From: Hyphomicrobium sp.
Lineage (GTDB): Bacteria; Pseudomonadota; Alphaproteobacteria; Rhizobiales; Hyphomicrobiaceae
NCBI RefSeq assembly: GCF_019753045.1
Contig: NZ_JAIELN010000002.1
Coordinates: 516,354-580,353 of the forward strand
Length of the DNA stretch: 64,000 nucleotides
Direction of reading: 5' to 3'
Position 1 is the first letter of the stretch, and every line of letters starts with the position of its first letter. The translations under genes and the position numbers were made by a program. Below, piece by piece: positions 34,922-44,332 of this stretch. The notes beneath the pieces were generated by a model. The model saw only the letters and a program-made list of their open reading frames with translations, had not been told where the DNA came from and ran no database searches.

Positions 34922-36001
34922 TCATTCGCACGAATTATCTTGTTCGTGCTGAACGTCATCGAGGTCGTCGGGGAGCTCTACAGTGCCCGTCGAACGATCT
35001 GTACCGTAACCGTTCATGGGGATGACCGGTTTATAATGGAGATCGAAACAGAAGTTAGCCTCGACACTACGGACGTTGGGATTGTCGCGAACCTTATTGT
35101 CGATAGTGGCTAACAACGCTTCGGTAGAGGGACAGACGATTTCAGCAAAGATATCAAACCGTCCGGCACAGATGACCACGTAGCTGATGTACGGAATCTC
35201 GGCCATATCACGAGCCAAGGATCGAAGGCTGCTATTGCCATTCGCCTTTATCGCTAACCAAGCCATAGCGCTGTTTGGTAGGTTCATTGGATTGACGATG
35301 GCCATGATCGTCATAGTGCCGGCCGACGCCATGTTTTGTATCCGCGCTCTGACCTGCGTCTCCGACATCCCCACGTTTTGCGCCACATTCTTTAGCGGTG
35401 CGCGGCCGTTATGGCTGAGTTCAACGGCGATTGATCTATCGAGAAGATCAAGCTGTTCGCCGTGCGCGCTTGAGAGCCCCTTCGCAGCCTTAGGCTGGGT
35501 AAAAAAAGCTGCTTGCTGATAGTAAAAGCTGAAATAGGGGAAAAGTTCGACGCGTGCGATGCCGTCGATTCCCCGGACTTTCGTATGGAAGGTCTCGAGT
35601 AACGTTTGCCTGCTGGGTGAGACGAGTTCGGCCAGAATATCGTACCGGCCCGATGTTGACACGACGTAATCCACGTCATCGACGCCCGCCAGCGCCCTAG
35701 CAACGTCTGTGATTTGCGCTGAGCTTTCGACGTTTATCGCGACTAATGCTCCAGCGTTGTACCCGATTGCGCTCGGCATAGTGAGAGCGACGATTCGAAT
35801 GATGTTGGATCCGAGCAACTGACGAACGCGCGTGCGCACGGTCTTTTCCGTTACACCAACGGCACGGGCGATGGTTACGAAAGCCCGACGTCCGTCCTCC
35901 TGCAAGTGCGTGATGATCTGTCGATCGAGATCGGACAAGGGCCATTGTCGCAACGGGTCACTTCCCGCCGCGAAGTCACGCTTAGAAGGTCTTGAATTCA
36001 T
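34922..36001 (-). CDS. Double-length Lrp/AsnC-family regulator (module B)
   Basis: About 359 residues. Two full Lrp units: first HTH LSDLDRQIITHLQEDGRRAFVTIARAVGVTEKTVRTRVRQL with its ligand domain, second HTH LDLLDRSIAVELSHNGRAPLKNVAQNVGMSETQVRARIQ with a second ligand domain (RFDIFAEIVCPSTEALLATI). It is a clear paralogue of 5389-6411. ATG 36001 is preferred (AGGG upstream) over ATG 36034. It is divergent from the betaine-type ABC transporter, and the shared motif in between supports control of module B. Confidence 0.9.
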   Translation of the reverse strand: MNSRPSKRDFAAGSDPLRQWPLSDLDRQIITHLQEDGRRAFVTIARAVGVTEKTVRTRVRQLLGSNIIRIVALTMPSAIGYNAGALVAINVESSAQITDVARALAGVDDVDYVVSTSGRYDILAELVSPSRQTLLETFHTKVRGIDGIARVELFPYFSFYYQQAAFFTQPKAAKGLSSAHGEQLDLLDRSIAVELSHNGRAPLKNVAQNVGMSETQVRARIQNMASAGTMTIMAIVNPMNLPNSAMAWLAIKANGNSSLRSLARDMAEIPYISYVVICAGRFDIFAEIVCPSTEALLATIDNKVRDNPNVRSVEANFCFDLHYKPVIPMNGYGTDRSTGTVELPDDLDDVQHEQDNSCE

Positions 36002-36110
36002 TTCTGCGCCCTGTCTGTCCCGCACCGCGGACATTAGGCGGACGTCTGTAAGCTTTGCAAGCCGGGTCGAAACCGGTCGAAATTAACGAGAAAACCCACG
36101 TTAAAATCTA

Positions 36111-36140
36111 TTGACATGGACTGCTCCACAAAAATACAGT
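36111..36140 (+). promoter_or_regulatory. Probable sigma-70-type promoter of the module B transporter operon
   Basis: TTGACA, 18 nt, TACAGT, about 100 nt before ATG 36239. The shared motif at 36139-36155 overlaps the downstream edge of the -10-like hexamer, a position from which a bound regulator could control RNA polymerase. Confidence 0.45.
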
Positions 36141-36155
36141 CACAAATACCGGAAA
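36139..36155 (+). promoter_or_regulatory. Candidate operator shared by both Lrp-controlled modules (module B copy)
   Basis: GTCACAAATACCGGAAA, matching GTCACTATACCCGAAA at 6460-6475 in the equivalent region of module A. Confidence 0.45.
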
Positions 36156-36238
36156 ATCCGCTAAATCTGGAAATCTTTAGCATCGGCGATCCTTAACGGA
36201 TATCAGACGCCCTCGGCGTCCCAAGGGGAAGAACAAGC

Positions 36239-37204
36239 ATGTCTCATCAAGCTAAGCGCACAGCGACCTGTCTCCTCTTTATGGGAGCTGCCCTCCTCTG
36301 CAATTCACCGGCTCGGGCGGGCGCTGAGTCGCAGGATCCCATCAAGCTTGCCATCAACGAATGGCAGGGCCAGCACGTCACGACGTATCTGGCAGGCGAG
36401 ACGCTCAAGCGGCTCGGTTACAAAGTTGAATATCTGACTGCGGGCTATCTTCCTCAGATCGAAGGCGTGATGGACGGAGACATCACCGCGACGTTGGAGC
36501 TTTGGGAGCATACCATCCAAGGCAATTTCGACAGGGCGATCGCGAGCGGCAAGGCCGAAGATCTGGGCAGCACCGGCTTTATGTCGAAGGAAGGCTGGAT
36601 TTATCCGGCGTACCTGGAAGAGGTATGCCCCGGACTTCCTGATTACAAGGCACTGAACGACTGCGCTCAGAAGCTTGCAACCGCCGAAACGTTCCCGCAG
36701 GGCCGGCTACTTGATTACCCTGCCGATTACGGACCTGACAATGACAAGCGCGTCGCCGCGCTCGGTTTAAATTTCAAAGTGGTTCCGCCGGGATCGGACG
36801 GAGCGGCAGCAGCTGAATTCGCGGCTGCTGTCGCAGCACATAAGCCAATTCTCATGATGCTGTGCAGCCCGCATTGGCTCTTAGCGAAGTTCCATCCCAA
36901 AATGGTGAAGCTGCCTGAAAGCAGACCCGAATGCTACACGGATCCGAAGTGGGGACCGAATCCTGATGCTACGCATGACTGCGGATGGCCCAACGGCTGG
37001 GTAAAGAAGCTGGGCTGGGTGGGCATGAAAGATAAATGGCCCGGAGCGTATCGGGTCCTGAAGGAGTTTTCGATTTCGGCTGAGCAGCAAGATGCGCTGT
37101 CGCTCGAAGTCGAAGAGAAAAAGATCCCGATTGAAGAAGCCGCCAACAAGTGGCTCGATGGCCATCCTGATATCTTAGCAAAGTGGCTTGCCGCCGCGAA
37201 ATAA
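36239..37204 (+). CDS. Betaine/proline-type ABC transporter substrate-binding protein (OpuAC/ProX family)
   Basis: 321 residues. An N-terminal signal peptide (about 1-27, cleavage after PARAGA) precedes the OpuAC domain: IKLAINEWQGQHVTTYLAGETLKRLGYKVEYL, GDITATLELWEHTI, and LDYPADYGPDNDKRVAALGLNFKVVPPGSDG. Trp-rich stretches (WGPNPDATHDCGWPNGW) fit the aromatic cage that binds quaternary ammonium groups in this family. RBS AAGGGGAAG precedes ATG 36239. It should capture the substrate in the periplasm for the ATPase and permease that follow. Confidence 0.92.
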   Translation: MSHQAKRTATCLLFMGAALLCNSPARAGAESQDPIKLAINEWQGQHVTTYLAGETLKRLGYKVEYLTAGYLPQIEGVMDGDITATLELWEHTIQGNFDRAIASGKAEDLGSTGFMSKEGWIYPAYLEEVCPGLPDYKALNDCAQKLATAETFPQGRLLDYPADYGPDNDKRVAALGLNFKVVPPGSDGAAAAEFAAAVAAHKPILMMLCSPHWLLAKFHPKMVKLPESRPECYTDPKWGPNPDATHDCGWPNGWVKKLGWVGMKDKWPGAYRVLKEFSISAEQQDALSLEVEEKKIPIEEAANKWLDGHPDILAKWLAAAK

Positions 37205-37246
37205 CAGCGCAATCCCAGTCGGCGAAGATAAAACCGGAGGCTCGCC

Positions 37247-38320
37247 ATGAGTGCGCGTGGGACAACAGTCCATACCAAAATTCGATGTCGCAATCTTTGG
37301 AAGACATTCGGCAGCGAGGCGACGAGCCAACTGCGTCGTACACTTCATGAAACGGGGGACGCCAGCGAGGCACTTCACGCGCTGAAGGCCAGCGGCCACC
37401 TTGTGGCGGTCGCCGATGCGAGCTTCGAGGTCGCCGAAGGCGAGATCCTTGTGATCATGGGCCTGTCGGGATCTGGAAAATCTACTTTGATAAGGTGCCT
37501 TTCCCGACTAGTCGAGCCGAGCGCCGGCGAAGTCACCTTCGACGGCCTCGACCTGCTGAAACTCTCGCACCGGGAACTCATTGAGATACGGCGTCACAAG
37601 ATGGGTATGGTATTCCAGTCCTTCGGATTACTTCCGCATTTCAATGTGCTCGAGAATGTTGCTTTTCCTCTTCGCATTCAGGGGGTCTCAAAAGTTGAAC
37701 GCGAGAACCGTGCTCGCGAAATGATTGGGCTTGTCGGACTTCAGGGGAGGGAAACCGCCTTCCCGCGAGAGCTTTCGGGCGGTCAGCAGCAACGCGTTGG
37801 TATTGCCCGCTCGCTGGCGGTGGGACCAGATCTCTGGTTTCTCGACGAGCCTTTTTCTGCGCTGGATCCTCTCATTAGAAGACAGATGCAGGAGGAATTT
37901 CTTCGGCTGCAGAAATTGCTGAAGAAGACCATCATCTTTATTACGCATGATTTCTCAGAAGCGTTGAAACTGGCCGACCGGATCATCGTAATGCGTGACG
38001 GGCGGATCGTACAAATTGGCCGACCTTCCGAAATTGTTCTCGCACCCGCTGACGAATACGTTGCCAAATTTGCTTCTGAAGTACCGCTCACCAAGGTGCT
38101 CTCGGCCGCCGACGTTTTGGAGCCTCTTGAAAGCACAAATGGCATTAGTAACCCTGCACCCCTGTCGGCGTCCGCAGAAGAATTGATAGCCCGTTTTTCC
38201 GAAACAGACACCGTTTTCATCGCGGATGATGCCGGCCTCCATGGCCAAGTGACGTCAGCGGGCTTGTTGCGCGCAATCAGCCGCATCAGCTCGCAGATTC
38301 GAACAGAGGGCGGCATTTGA
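37247..38320 (+). CDS. Betaine/proline-type ABC transporter ATP-binding protein (ProV/OpuAA family)
   Basis: 357 residues. Walker A GLSGSGKST, Q-loop MVFQSFGLLPH, signature LSGGQQQR, Walker B LWFLDEP, and the switch His in FITHDF. The N-terminal extension (RCRNLWKTFG) is ProV-like. The C-terminus has only a short CBS-like tail (ARFSETDTVFIADDAGLHGQVTSAGLLRAI) instead of two complete CBS domains, so osmotic gating is probably weak or lost, as expected for a catabolic importer. RBS GGAGG precedes ATG 37247. Confidence 0.93.
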   Translation: MSARGTTVHTKIRCRNLWKTFGSEATSQLRRTLHETGDASEALHALKASGHLVAVADASFEVAEGEILVIMGLSGSGKSTLIRCLSRLVEPSAGEVTFDGLDLLKLSHRELIEIRRHKMGMVFQSFGLLPHFNVLENVAFPLRIQGVSKVERENRAREMIGLVGLQGRETAFPRELSGGQQQRVGIARSLAVGPDLWFLDEPFSALDPLIRRQMQEEFLRLQKLLKKTIIFITHDFSEALKLADRIIVMRDGRIVQIGRPSEIVLAPADEYVAKFASEVPLTKVLSAADVLEPLESTNGISNPAPLSASAEELIARFSETDTVFIADDAGLHGQVTSAGLLRAISRISSQIRTEGGI

Positions 38321-40404
38321 GCGTGGTTCAAATTTCCGAAACTCGCGTTGCACCGCAATTCTCAGAATTAAACACTCGCGCAATTGGTTGGCTTGCAGTT
38401 CTGCTGTTCGCCGTTTGGTGCGAGACAGCCGGGCGCAACGTTCAAGCAGTCCACGTCATTCCGGTGGCCTGGACTCTCCGCACTGCCGACTGGATCAATC
38501 AGGCGTTCGGCGGCATCCTTCCGCATATTCAGTGGATTTTCCGCGCTATCGCCGCACTTATTGCGCTGCCGTTGTCCTTTCTTCAGGCTGCTCTCGCCAA
38601 ATTGCCTTGGTCCGTGATCGCCGTAGCGATCACCTTAATCGCGTTCAGAGCTGGAGGACACCGCCTCGCTTTGATCACCTCGGGAAGTGTAGCCTACATC
38701 ATCGTGCTCGGGTACTGGACGCATACGATGAATACGGTCGCGTCCGTGTTAATCGGCGTCCCGATTGCAGTGACAATCGGGTTCGCATTCGGGGTCATGG
38801 GGTACGTTTTTGTCTGGGGCCGCCCATTTGTCATGACGACACTTGATCTCATGCAGACGGTTCCGACCTTTTCATATCTCATCCCCATTCTGCTTCTGTT
38901 CGGATTCGGGCCAGTCGTCGGCATCATCGCCAGTGCGATTTATGCCATCGGGCCGATGGCCCAGAACACCTTACTTGGATTGAAACGTGTCCCCGCCTCC
39001 CTTCGAGAAGCGGGCGAAATGAGCGGATGTACTCGATCGCAGCTCTTTTGGCACGTCGAAGTTCGCGCCGCGCTGGGCCAGATCCTGGTCGGCGTCAACC
39101 AAGCCGTCATGGCCATCTTTGCGATGGTGATTATCGCTGCCGTGATTGGCGGCTCCGACGATATCGGATGGCAAGTGCTGACCACGATGCGTAAAGCCCA
39201 ATTTGGGGAAAGCTTGCTTTGCGGCGGGGTGATCGCGTTGCTTGCGATCATGATGGATCGGATAACGACGGGATTCGCTTGCGGCAAGCAACACAGTTTC
39301 ACCCGCAAACAGTTCCTGGCAGTTTTCCTCGCTGGCCTTGCATTCGCTTTTCTCGCAGCGCAGATCTTTCCCGAGTTGGACAGATTTCCTGCAGCCTGGC
39401 ACTATAATCCCTCCGAAGGACTCAACGCGGCGCTAAGAGCGTTCATTGCAAACTTTGGTGAATACCTAGCGACCCTTAAGAACGCAGTATTGTTCTTCGT
39501 GCTCCTTCCACTCCGCGTGGGTTTAGTTCAGGCCATCAGTCCATTCACCTGGGGCATTACCTTTACTCCAGAACTGATGATTGGCTATTGGGCGGTCTCA
39601 GTCATTCTTGCTTTTCTTTCTTGGCTCCTATTCCGTCGCTTGGGCATCTGTCTTTCGGTGCTTTTTCTCGCATGGCTCCTCTACTTTGGAACTACCGGAG
39701 TCGCTTGGCCGGCATTTATTCTGGTCGTGACTATGCTCGCACTCACAATAGGCGGATTAAGGTTGGCAGCCTTCGTTCTGCTGGCCTTGTTGTTTATTGC
39801 GGCGAGCGGCGCCTGGAGCAGCACAATGCAGTCGCTTTATCTTTGCACGGTGGCCGTAATCTTGTCGTGCCTGTGTGGGGGGGCGATCGGCATATTGGCT
39901 GGTAAGAGCGATCGCGTATCCTTTTATCTGCGTCCGATGCTCGACACCTTGCAAACTATGCCACAGTTCGTGCTGCTGATACCTGCTCTCATGCTGTTTC
40001 AGGTTGGCGAATTCACAGCACTTATTGCCATCGTCCTCTATGCCATCGTTATGCCCATACGGTATTTCGAGCATGGCATTCGAAGCGTCCCACCCGAAAT
40101 CGTTGAAGCTGCGCGGCAAATGGGTTGCAGCGGTACGCAGCAATTGTTCCATGTCGAACTTCCGATCGCTTGGCCTGTTATCATGCTGGGACTTAACCAG
40201 ACAATTCTCGCTTCTTTGGGCATGCTATCTATCGCGGCCATGGTTGGAGCGCAGGGTCTTGCCCAAGACCTCTATGTGGCGCTTTCCAAAGCGAACGTTG
40301 GCCTCGGCATGGTTGCGGGACTTTCCATCGCCCTGGTCGCGCTCATTTCCGACCGCATGATCCAAACTTGGAGTCGCCGGCGCTCGTCAGCTCTAGGCTT
40401 GTGA
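38317..40404 (+). CDS. Fused double permease of the betaine-type ABC transporter
   Basis: 695 residues, about twice a ProW/OpuAB permease. Each half carries a BPD-type permease core with its own EAA loop: VPASLREAGEMSGCTRSQLF near residues 225-245 and VPPEIVEAARQMGCSGTQQL near 590-610. One polypeptide therefore supplies both transmembrane halves. The N-terminus resembles the ProW leader with paired helices. The TTG at 38317 overlaps the ATPase stop; GTG 38323 is an alternative start. A fused heterodimer-like permease hints at an asymmetric substrate path. Confidence 0.92.
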   Translation: MSVVQISETRVAPQFSELNTRAIGWLAVLLFAVWCETAGRNVQAVHVIPVAWTLRTADWINQAFGGILPHIQWIFRAIAALIALPLSFLQAALAKLPWSVIAVAITLIAFRAGGHRLALITSGSVAYIIVLGYWTHTMNTVASVLIGVPIAVTIGFAFGVMGYVFVWGRPFVMTTLDLMQTVPTFSYLIPILLLFGFGPVVGIIASAIYAIGPMAQNTLLGLKRVPASLREAGEMSGCTRSQLFWHVEVRAALGQILVGVNQAVMAIFAMVIIAAVIGGSDDIGWQVLTTMRKAQFGESLLCGGVIALLAIMMDRITTGFACGKQHSFTRKQFLAVFLAGLAFAFLAAQIFPELDRFPAAWHYNPSEGLNAALRAFIANFGEYLATLKNAVLFFVLLPLRVGLVQAISPFTWGITFTPELMIGYWAVSVILAFLSWLLFRRLGICLSVLFLAWLLYFGTTGVAWPAFILVVTMLALTIGGLRLAAFVLLALLFIAASGAWSSTMQSLYLCTVAVILSCLCGGAIGILAGKSDRVSFYLRPMLDTLQTMPQFVLLIPALMLFQVGEFTALIAIVLYAIVMPIRYFEHGIRSVPPEIVEAARQMGCSGTQQLFHVELPIAWPVIMLGLNQTILASLGMLSIAAMVGAQGLAQDLYVALSKANVGLGMVAGLSIALVALISDRMIQTWSRRRSSALGL

Positions 40405-40503
40405 CGGTCGACCACTCGCGGAAAAGCGCGGCACGAACTTAGACCTGCTTTCGCAACGCTTGTTGATTGAACGTCGTGAAAGATTTGCTCAACGAGGTTC
40501 CAT

Positions 40504-41466
40504 CTATCGTATGGCCCGCACTAGGCAGGTTTCAAAGCCGGCTCTCAGTGCGGCTGTGTCCAGTCGGCGACCGATGAACACCAACCGGCTCTCACGGAGC
40601 TTCCCCTCAGCCCAAGGCTCGCGGACATCCCCCTCCAAGATTGTTTGTACGCCTTGAAATATGAATCGACGATCTTCTCCTGCGAAGGCAACGATGCCTT
40701 TGCATCGCAGGATGTCCCGCCCGTTGCGGCGGATGACATTGGAAATCCATTCCGCAAAAAGTTCGGCATCAACCGGCTCCTGCGCCGTCAATGAAACGCT
40801 GACCACATCGTGCCGCGGCGGTCTGGTTGGTCTGTTAACGAAAGAAAGCCGAGCATGTTGATCGACCGGAATTGCAAGTAAATCCACAACGTCGACAACA
40901 TCACGGTCCGTTCTGAGGACTGGCGAGATCCGATTGATGCTTTTTACCAGCGCCTCGGCGGATTGCAGTTGCTCGCCGCTTGCAACGTCGCACTTATTCA
41001 ACAAAACAATATCACCCAACGCAATCTGGCTTTCCACAACGGGATCCTCGCCGATTTGATCGTTCACCAGCGGCACGTCGATCAAGGTGATGATGGCCTT
41101 TAGTTTCACGCGGTCGAAAATATCGTCATCCAAAAGGAACGTAGCTGCGATCGGGGCGGGATCAGCGAGCCCGGTCGTTTCGATCAAGATTTCGTCCACT
41201 CCGTCAACCCTAGCGACTACCGTTTCTAACGCACCCAAAAGGTCTCCCCGGACGCTGCAGCAAAGGCAGCCATTATTCAGCTCAATTACATTTTCGTTCG
41301 CATCGACGATGAGGGCGCCATCAATCCCTATAGAGCCGAACTCATTGACGATGACGCCATAACGACGTCCGCGCTGATTGGCGAGCAAGCGATTGAGAAG
41401 GGTGGTCTTTCCGGAACCGAGGTAGCCGGTCAGTACCGAAACAGGAATGTGGGCGTTAGCTCTCAT
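40504..41466 (-). CDS. CobW/COG0523-family GTPase (metallochaperone)
   Basis: 320 residues. Walker A GYLGSGKTTLLNRLL, the family metal motif CxCC in NNGCLCCSVRGDL, NKCD for guanine, and a C-terminal CobW_C domain (ILRCKGIVAFAGEDRRFIFQGVQTI). These proteins deliver metals, often Zn or Co, to client enzymes. It is divergent from the LLM/amidohydrolase operon. The metal-dependent amidohydrolase at 42677 is an obvious possible client, which is inference. Confidence 0.9.
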   Translation of the reverse strand: MRANAHIPVSVLTGYLGSGKTTLLNRLLANQRGRRYGVIVNEFGSIGIDGALIVDANENVIELNNGCLCCSVRGDLLGALETVVARVDGVDEILIETTGLADPAPIAATFLLDDDIFDRVKLKAIITLIDVPLVNDQIGEDPVVESQIALGDIVLLNKCDVASGEQLQSAEALVKSINRISPVLRTDRDVVDVVDLLAIPVDQHARLSFVNRPTRPPRHDVVSVSLTAQEPVDAELFAEWISNVIRRNGRDILRCKGIVAFAGEDRRFIFQGVQTILEGDVREPWAEGKLRESRLVFIGRRLDTAALRAGFETCLVRAIR

Positions 41467-41522
41467 TGATCAATCCTCCAGAAATCGGACCAACGATTGC
41501 CAATAATTCTGTTTAACGGTTC

Positions 41523-41551
41523 TTGACAAGCTTTTTTCCGGCTTATACGGT
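41523..41551 (+). promoter_or_regulatory. Probable promoter of the module B monooxygenase operon
   Basis: TTGACA, 17 nt, TACGGT, ending 46 nt before the LLM start at 41598. The -10-like hexamer and the spacing are identical to the module A promoter at 6484-6512. Confidence 0.5.
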
Positions 41552-41597
41552 CATGAGAAAGGTAGGTTTGCGCGAAATTCGGAGAAATGGTGGTTAA

Positions 41598-42677
41598 ATG
41601 AAGATCGGCTTGATTCAGGAAGGTGAGGTAATGCCGGGCAATACCGTTGCTCAGCGTTACGACGAGATGATTGCCGAGGTTGAACTCGCTGATCGCGTGG
41701 GCTTCCACTGCTGGGGCACTTCCGAACAGCATTTCACACCGCCCCGTTTCAGCGTCGCTGCCCCCGAAATTCTCTATGCCGCCATCGCGCGCCAAACGAA
41801 AAATATAAAGCTGCGGATCATGTGCTCCGTGCTGCTCCAGTGGAATCATCCCATCCTTGTTGCGGAGCGTTTGGCGACACTCGACATTGTGTCGAAGGGA
41901 CGTGCGGAATTGGCGACCGCGCGTTCAAACAATTTGACGACTTTGGCAGCTTTCGGCGTCGATCCTTCCCAAACGCGAACACAATGGGAAGATTCGATGG
42001 CTGTTCTCGCGAAGATATTCGAGAAGGAATATATCGAACACGACGGGCCGGTTTGGAAAATACCTCGTGTGCCGATCTTGCCACGCTGCATTCAATCTCC
42101 TAATCCTCCGATATTTGTGGCGGCCTCAAGCGCCCAGTCGCACAAAAACGCCGGGGAAATTGGAATTGGCGTCATCAGTTTCGACAACTACTTTGGGTTC
42201 GATTATCTAAGGGAATGCATCGACGCTTATCGGAGCGGAGCTGCTGAAGCCGCCGGGCGCAGCTTGATGCCGAAGCGGACCGATCTATTGAGCGTTCTTA
42301 TCATCACGGCATTCTGCGCTCAATCAAAGCAGGACGCGGTGAACAAGGCTCGCGACATCAGCCTTGGCTATTTCAATTTCATCCTCGACCTATATGCACC
42401 GCTAGGAAAAAAGATCTCGTACGAATATCTCGACAAGAAGATTTTGAGGCTCTTGGACCACCGGACAGATATGGACTTTCTGCTGACCGAAACACCTTCG
42501 GTGTTGGTCGGCACACCTGATGAATTCATCAAGAGGTTACGTCTACTCGAAGAGCTTGGGGTCGAAGAAGTCGTCATGAGAATTGATGGGATGCCGCATG
42601 AAGACATCATGCGCTCAATCGAACTAATCGGTCGGGAAGTCATTCCCGCGTTCAAGCGCACTCGGGAACTCATCTGA
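41598..42677 (+). CDS. LLM-class (luciferase-like) flavin-dependent monooxygenase, module B
   Basis: 359 residues, clearly homologous to 12404-13501: IGLIQEGEVMPG, ADRVGFHCWGTSEQHFTPPRFSVAAPEILYAAI, MCSVLLQWNHPILVAERLATLDIVSKGRAELATARSNN, VLVGTPDEFIKRL. Reduced FMN would come from the reductase at 44332. The 3' end overlaps the amidohydrolase by 1 nt, pointing to consecutive steps: oxygenation (possibly ring opening), then hydrolysis of an amide. It is first in a gene run LLM - amidohydrolase - flavin reductase - EthD - ALDH - DUF4242. Confidence 0.92.
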   Translation: MKIGLIQEGEVMPGNTVAQRYDEMIAEVELADRVGFHCWGTSEQHFTPPRFSVAAPEILYAAIARQTKNIKLRIMCSVLLQWNHPILVAERLATLDIVSKGRAELATARSNNLTTLAAFGVDPSQTRTQWEDSMAVLAKIFEKEYIEHDGPVWKIPRVPILPRCIQSPNPPIFVAASSAQSHKNAGEIGIGVISFDNYFGFDYLRECIDAYRSGAAEAAGRSLMPKRTDLLSVLIITAFCAQSKQDAVNKARDISLGYFNFILDLYAPLGKKISYEYLDKKILRLLDHRTDMDFLLTETPSVLVGTPDEFIKRLRLLEELGVEEVVMRIDGMPHEDIMRSIELIGREVIPAFKRTRELI

Positions 42678-44332
42678 TGGCCACTGAAGCTGATTACGCC
42701 GACCTCATCGTAGTCGGCGGGCGTGCCATTACAATGCATGACAACGATAGGGATGCCCATGGCCTAGCCATTCGCGGCGACCGCATAATTCGCGTGCTAC
42801 GCCGCGATGAAATTGATCAGTTCCGAGGTCCGGACACGAACATTTATGATCTTGGCGACCGTCCGATAATGCCGGGTTTTGTAGATGTTCACGCTCATAG
42901 CGAAGTGATTTTTCGCACCGATTATCAGACAATTGACTGCCGGCTTCCGGAATGCAGCAGTGTTGGCGATATTTGCGATGCGCTAACGACAGGCGCGAAG
43001 GCCAGTGACTATTGGATTGTTGGCCAAGGCAACCTGTTCTTCGATCGAAAGCTGAAAGAAGGGCGTCTTCCTACTCGCGAGGAGCTCGACAAAGTCAGTC
43101 GGGATCGGCCGGTGGCACTGAGGGCCGGCGGGCACATCACGGTGCTCAATAGCAAGGCACTGGAAGTATCAGGGATCGATCGCAACTACGTGCCTCCTGA
43201 TTATAGTGTGACCGGTCTGCCCGTTGTTGAACGTAATGCGAGTGGCGATCCCACGGGGGTCGTAAAGGAAATGGACGCTCTTCTATCCTTTCCTCAGGTT
43301 GATAAAAGTGAACTTCGGTCAGTGCTGAAGAATGGCGTAGCGAAGTATTTCACCCGCTTCGGTGTGACGACAATCGGTGAAATCTCGGAAACGATCGACG
43401 GCGTCGAAACCCTCAATGCGCTCGCCGCATCAGATGAACTCGACGCGAGCTACCGTATCTATATCTGGGCACCTGGGACCCTTAAACTTGAACAGGCCGC
43501 CGACTGGAAAAGTCATATAAATTTGAATGCGAACGATGCCGCAATTCGCATTCAAGGCATCAAATTATTTTCGGATGGGGGGTTTTCCGCTAAAAGCGCC
43601 GCCGTTACCTGTCCATATGTGGGCTCCGATGGTTGCGGGCAGATCGCCTTCTCCAAATATTTTTTCCGGCGGGCATTTGAATTAAGCCAGGCGTCAAATC
43701 TTCAACTGTCTGTGCACGCGAACGGAGACAGAGCTCAGGAATGGCTTTGCGAGTGCATTGTTGAGCTTGGCGGCACATCTTCCGGCCGAACGAGAACACG
43801 TGTTGAGCACGCGGGGAACTGGCTGCCTCGCGCACGAACAATGGATAGCTGGGCGCGCGCCGGTATCATTCCTGTTCCCCAGCCTGTCTTCATCTTCGCG
43901 TTTGGCGAATATTTTCCTGATTATCTGGGCGAAATCGGAAGTAAAGGCAGATTTCCGTTCAAGACTTTGCTCTCGCAAGGATGGCGCTTGAACGGCAGTT
44001 CGGACGTCTGGGTTGGTGGAGAACGTGAAACAACAAATCCCTTCCACAGCATCTGGTGCTGCTTAAAGCGCCAAGCGTACTCCGGGGCCATTATCGATTT
44101 GCATGAAGCTATTACACTCGATCAGGCACTGCGAATGCACACGATCGACTCTGCGGCCGCCCTCGGTGAAGAGGATACGAAGGGAAGCTTGGCGCCCGGG
44201 AAGTTAGCGGACGTGATCGCGTTGGATCGCGACCCTTACCGTGGATCCGTCGACGAAATTCGCGACGTTAAGGTGGAATTTGTCCTTTCGCGGGGGCGTG
44301 TCGTCCTCGATCACATCAGCCGAGGAGTTTAA
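42677..44332 (+). CDS. Metal-dependent amidohydrolase (Amidohydrolase_3/YtcJ type)
   Basis: 551 residues. The N-terminal metal site is PGFVDVHAHSEV (HxH). Later come LQLSVHANGDRAQEW, EHAGNWLP, the SSDVWVGG region carrying a conserved Asp, and a C-terminal composite beta domain (KGSLAPGKLADVIALDRDPY). The family hydrolyses amides and ring C-N bonds, including N-formyl or N-acyl groups. Directly after the LLM gene it would fit cleavage of a formamide intermediate. Both ends overlap neighbours (TGATG, TAATG), so translation is coupled. Confidence 0.9.
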   Translation: MATEADYADLIVVGGRAITMHDNDRDAHGLAIRGDRIIRVLRRDEIDQFRGPDTNIYDLGDRPIMPGFVDVHAHSEVIFRTDYQTIDCRLPECSSVGDICDALTTGAKASDYWIVGQGNLFFDRKLKEGRLPTREELDKVSRDRPVALRAGGHITVLNSKALEVSGIDRNYVPPDYSVTGLPVVERNASGDPTGVVKEMDALLSFPQVDKSELRSVLKNGVAKYFTRFGVTTIGEISETIDGVETLNALAASDELDASYRIYIWAPGTLKLEQAADWKSHINLNANDAAIRIQGIKLFSDGGFSAKSAAVTCPYVGSDGCGQIAFSKYFFRRAFELSQASNLQLSVHANGDRAQEWLCECIVELGGTSSGRTRTRVEHAGNWLPRARTMDSWARAGIIPVPQPVFIFAFGEYFPDYLGEIGSKGRFPFKTLLSQGWRLNGSSDVWVGGERETTNPFHSIWCCLKRQAYSGAIIDLHEAITLDQALRMHTIDSAAALGEEDTKGSLAPGKLADVIALDRDPYRGSVDEIRDVKVEFVLSRGRVVLDHISRGV

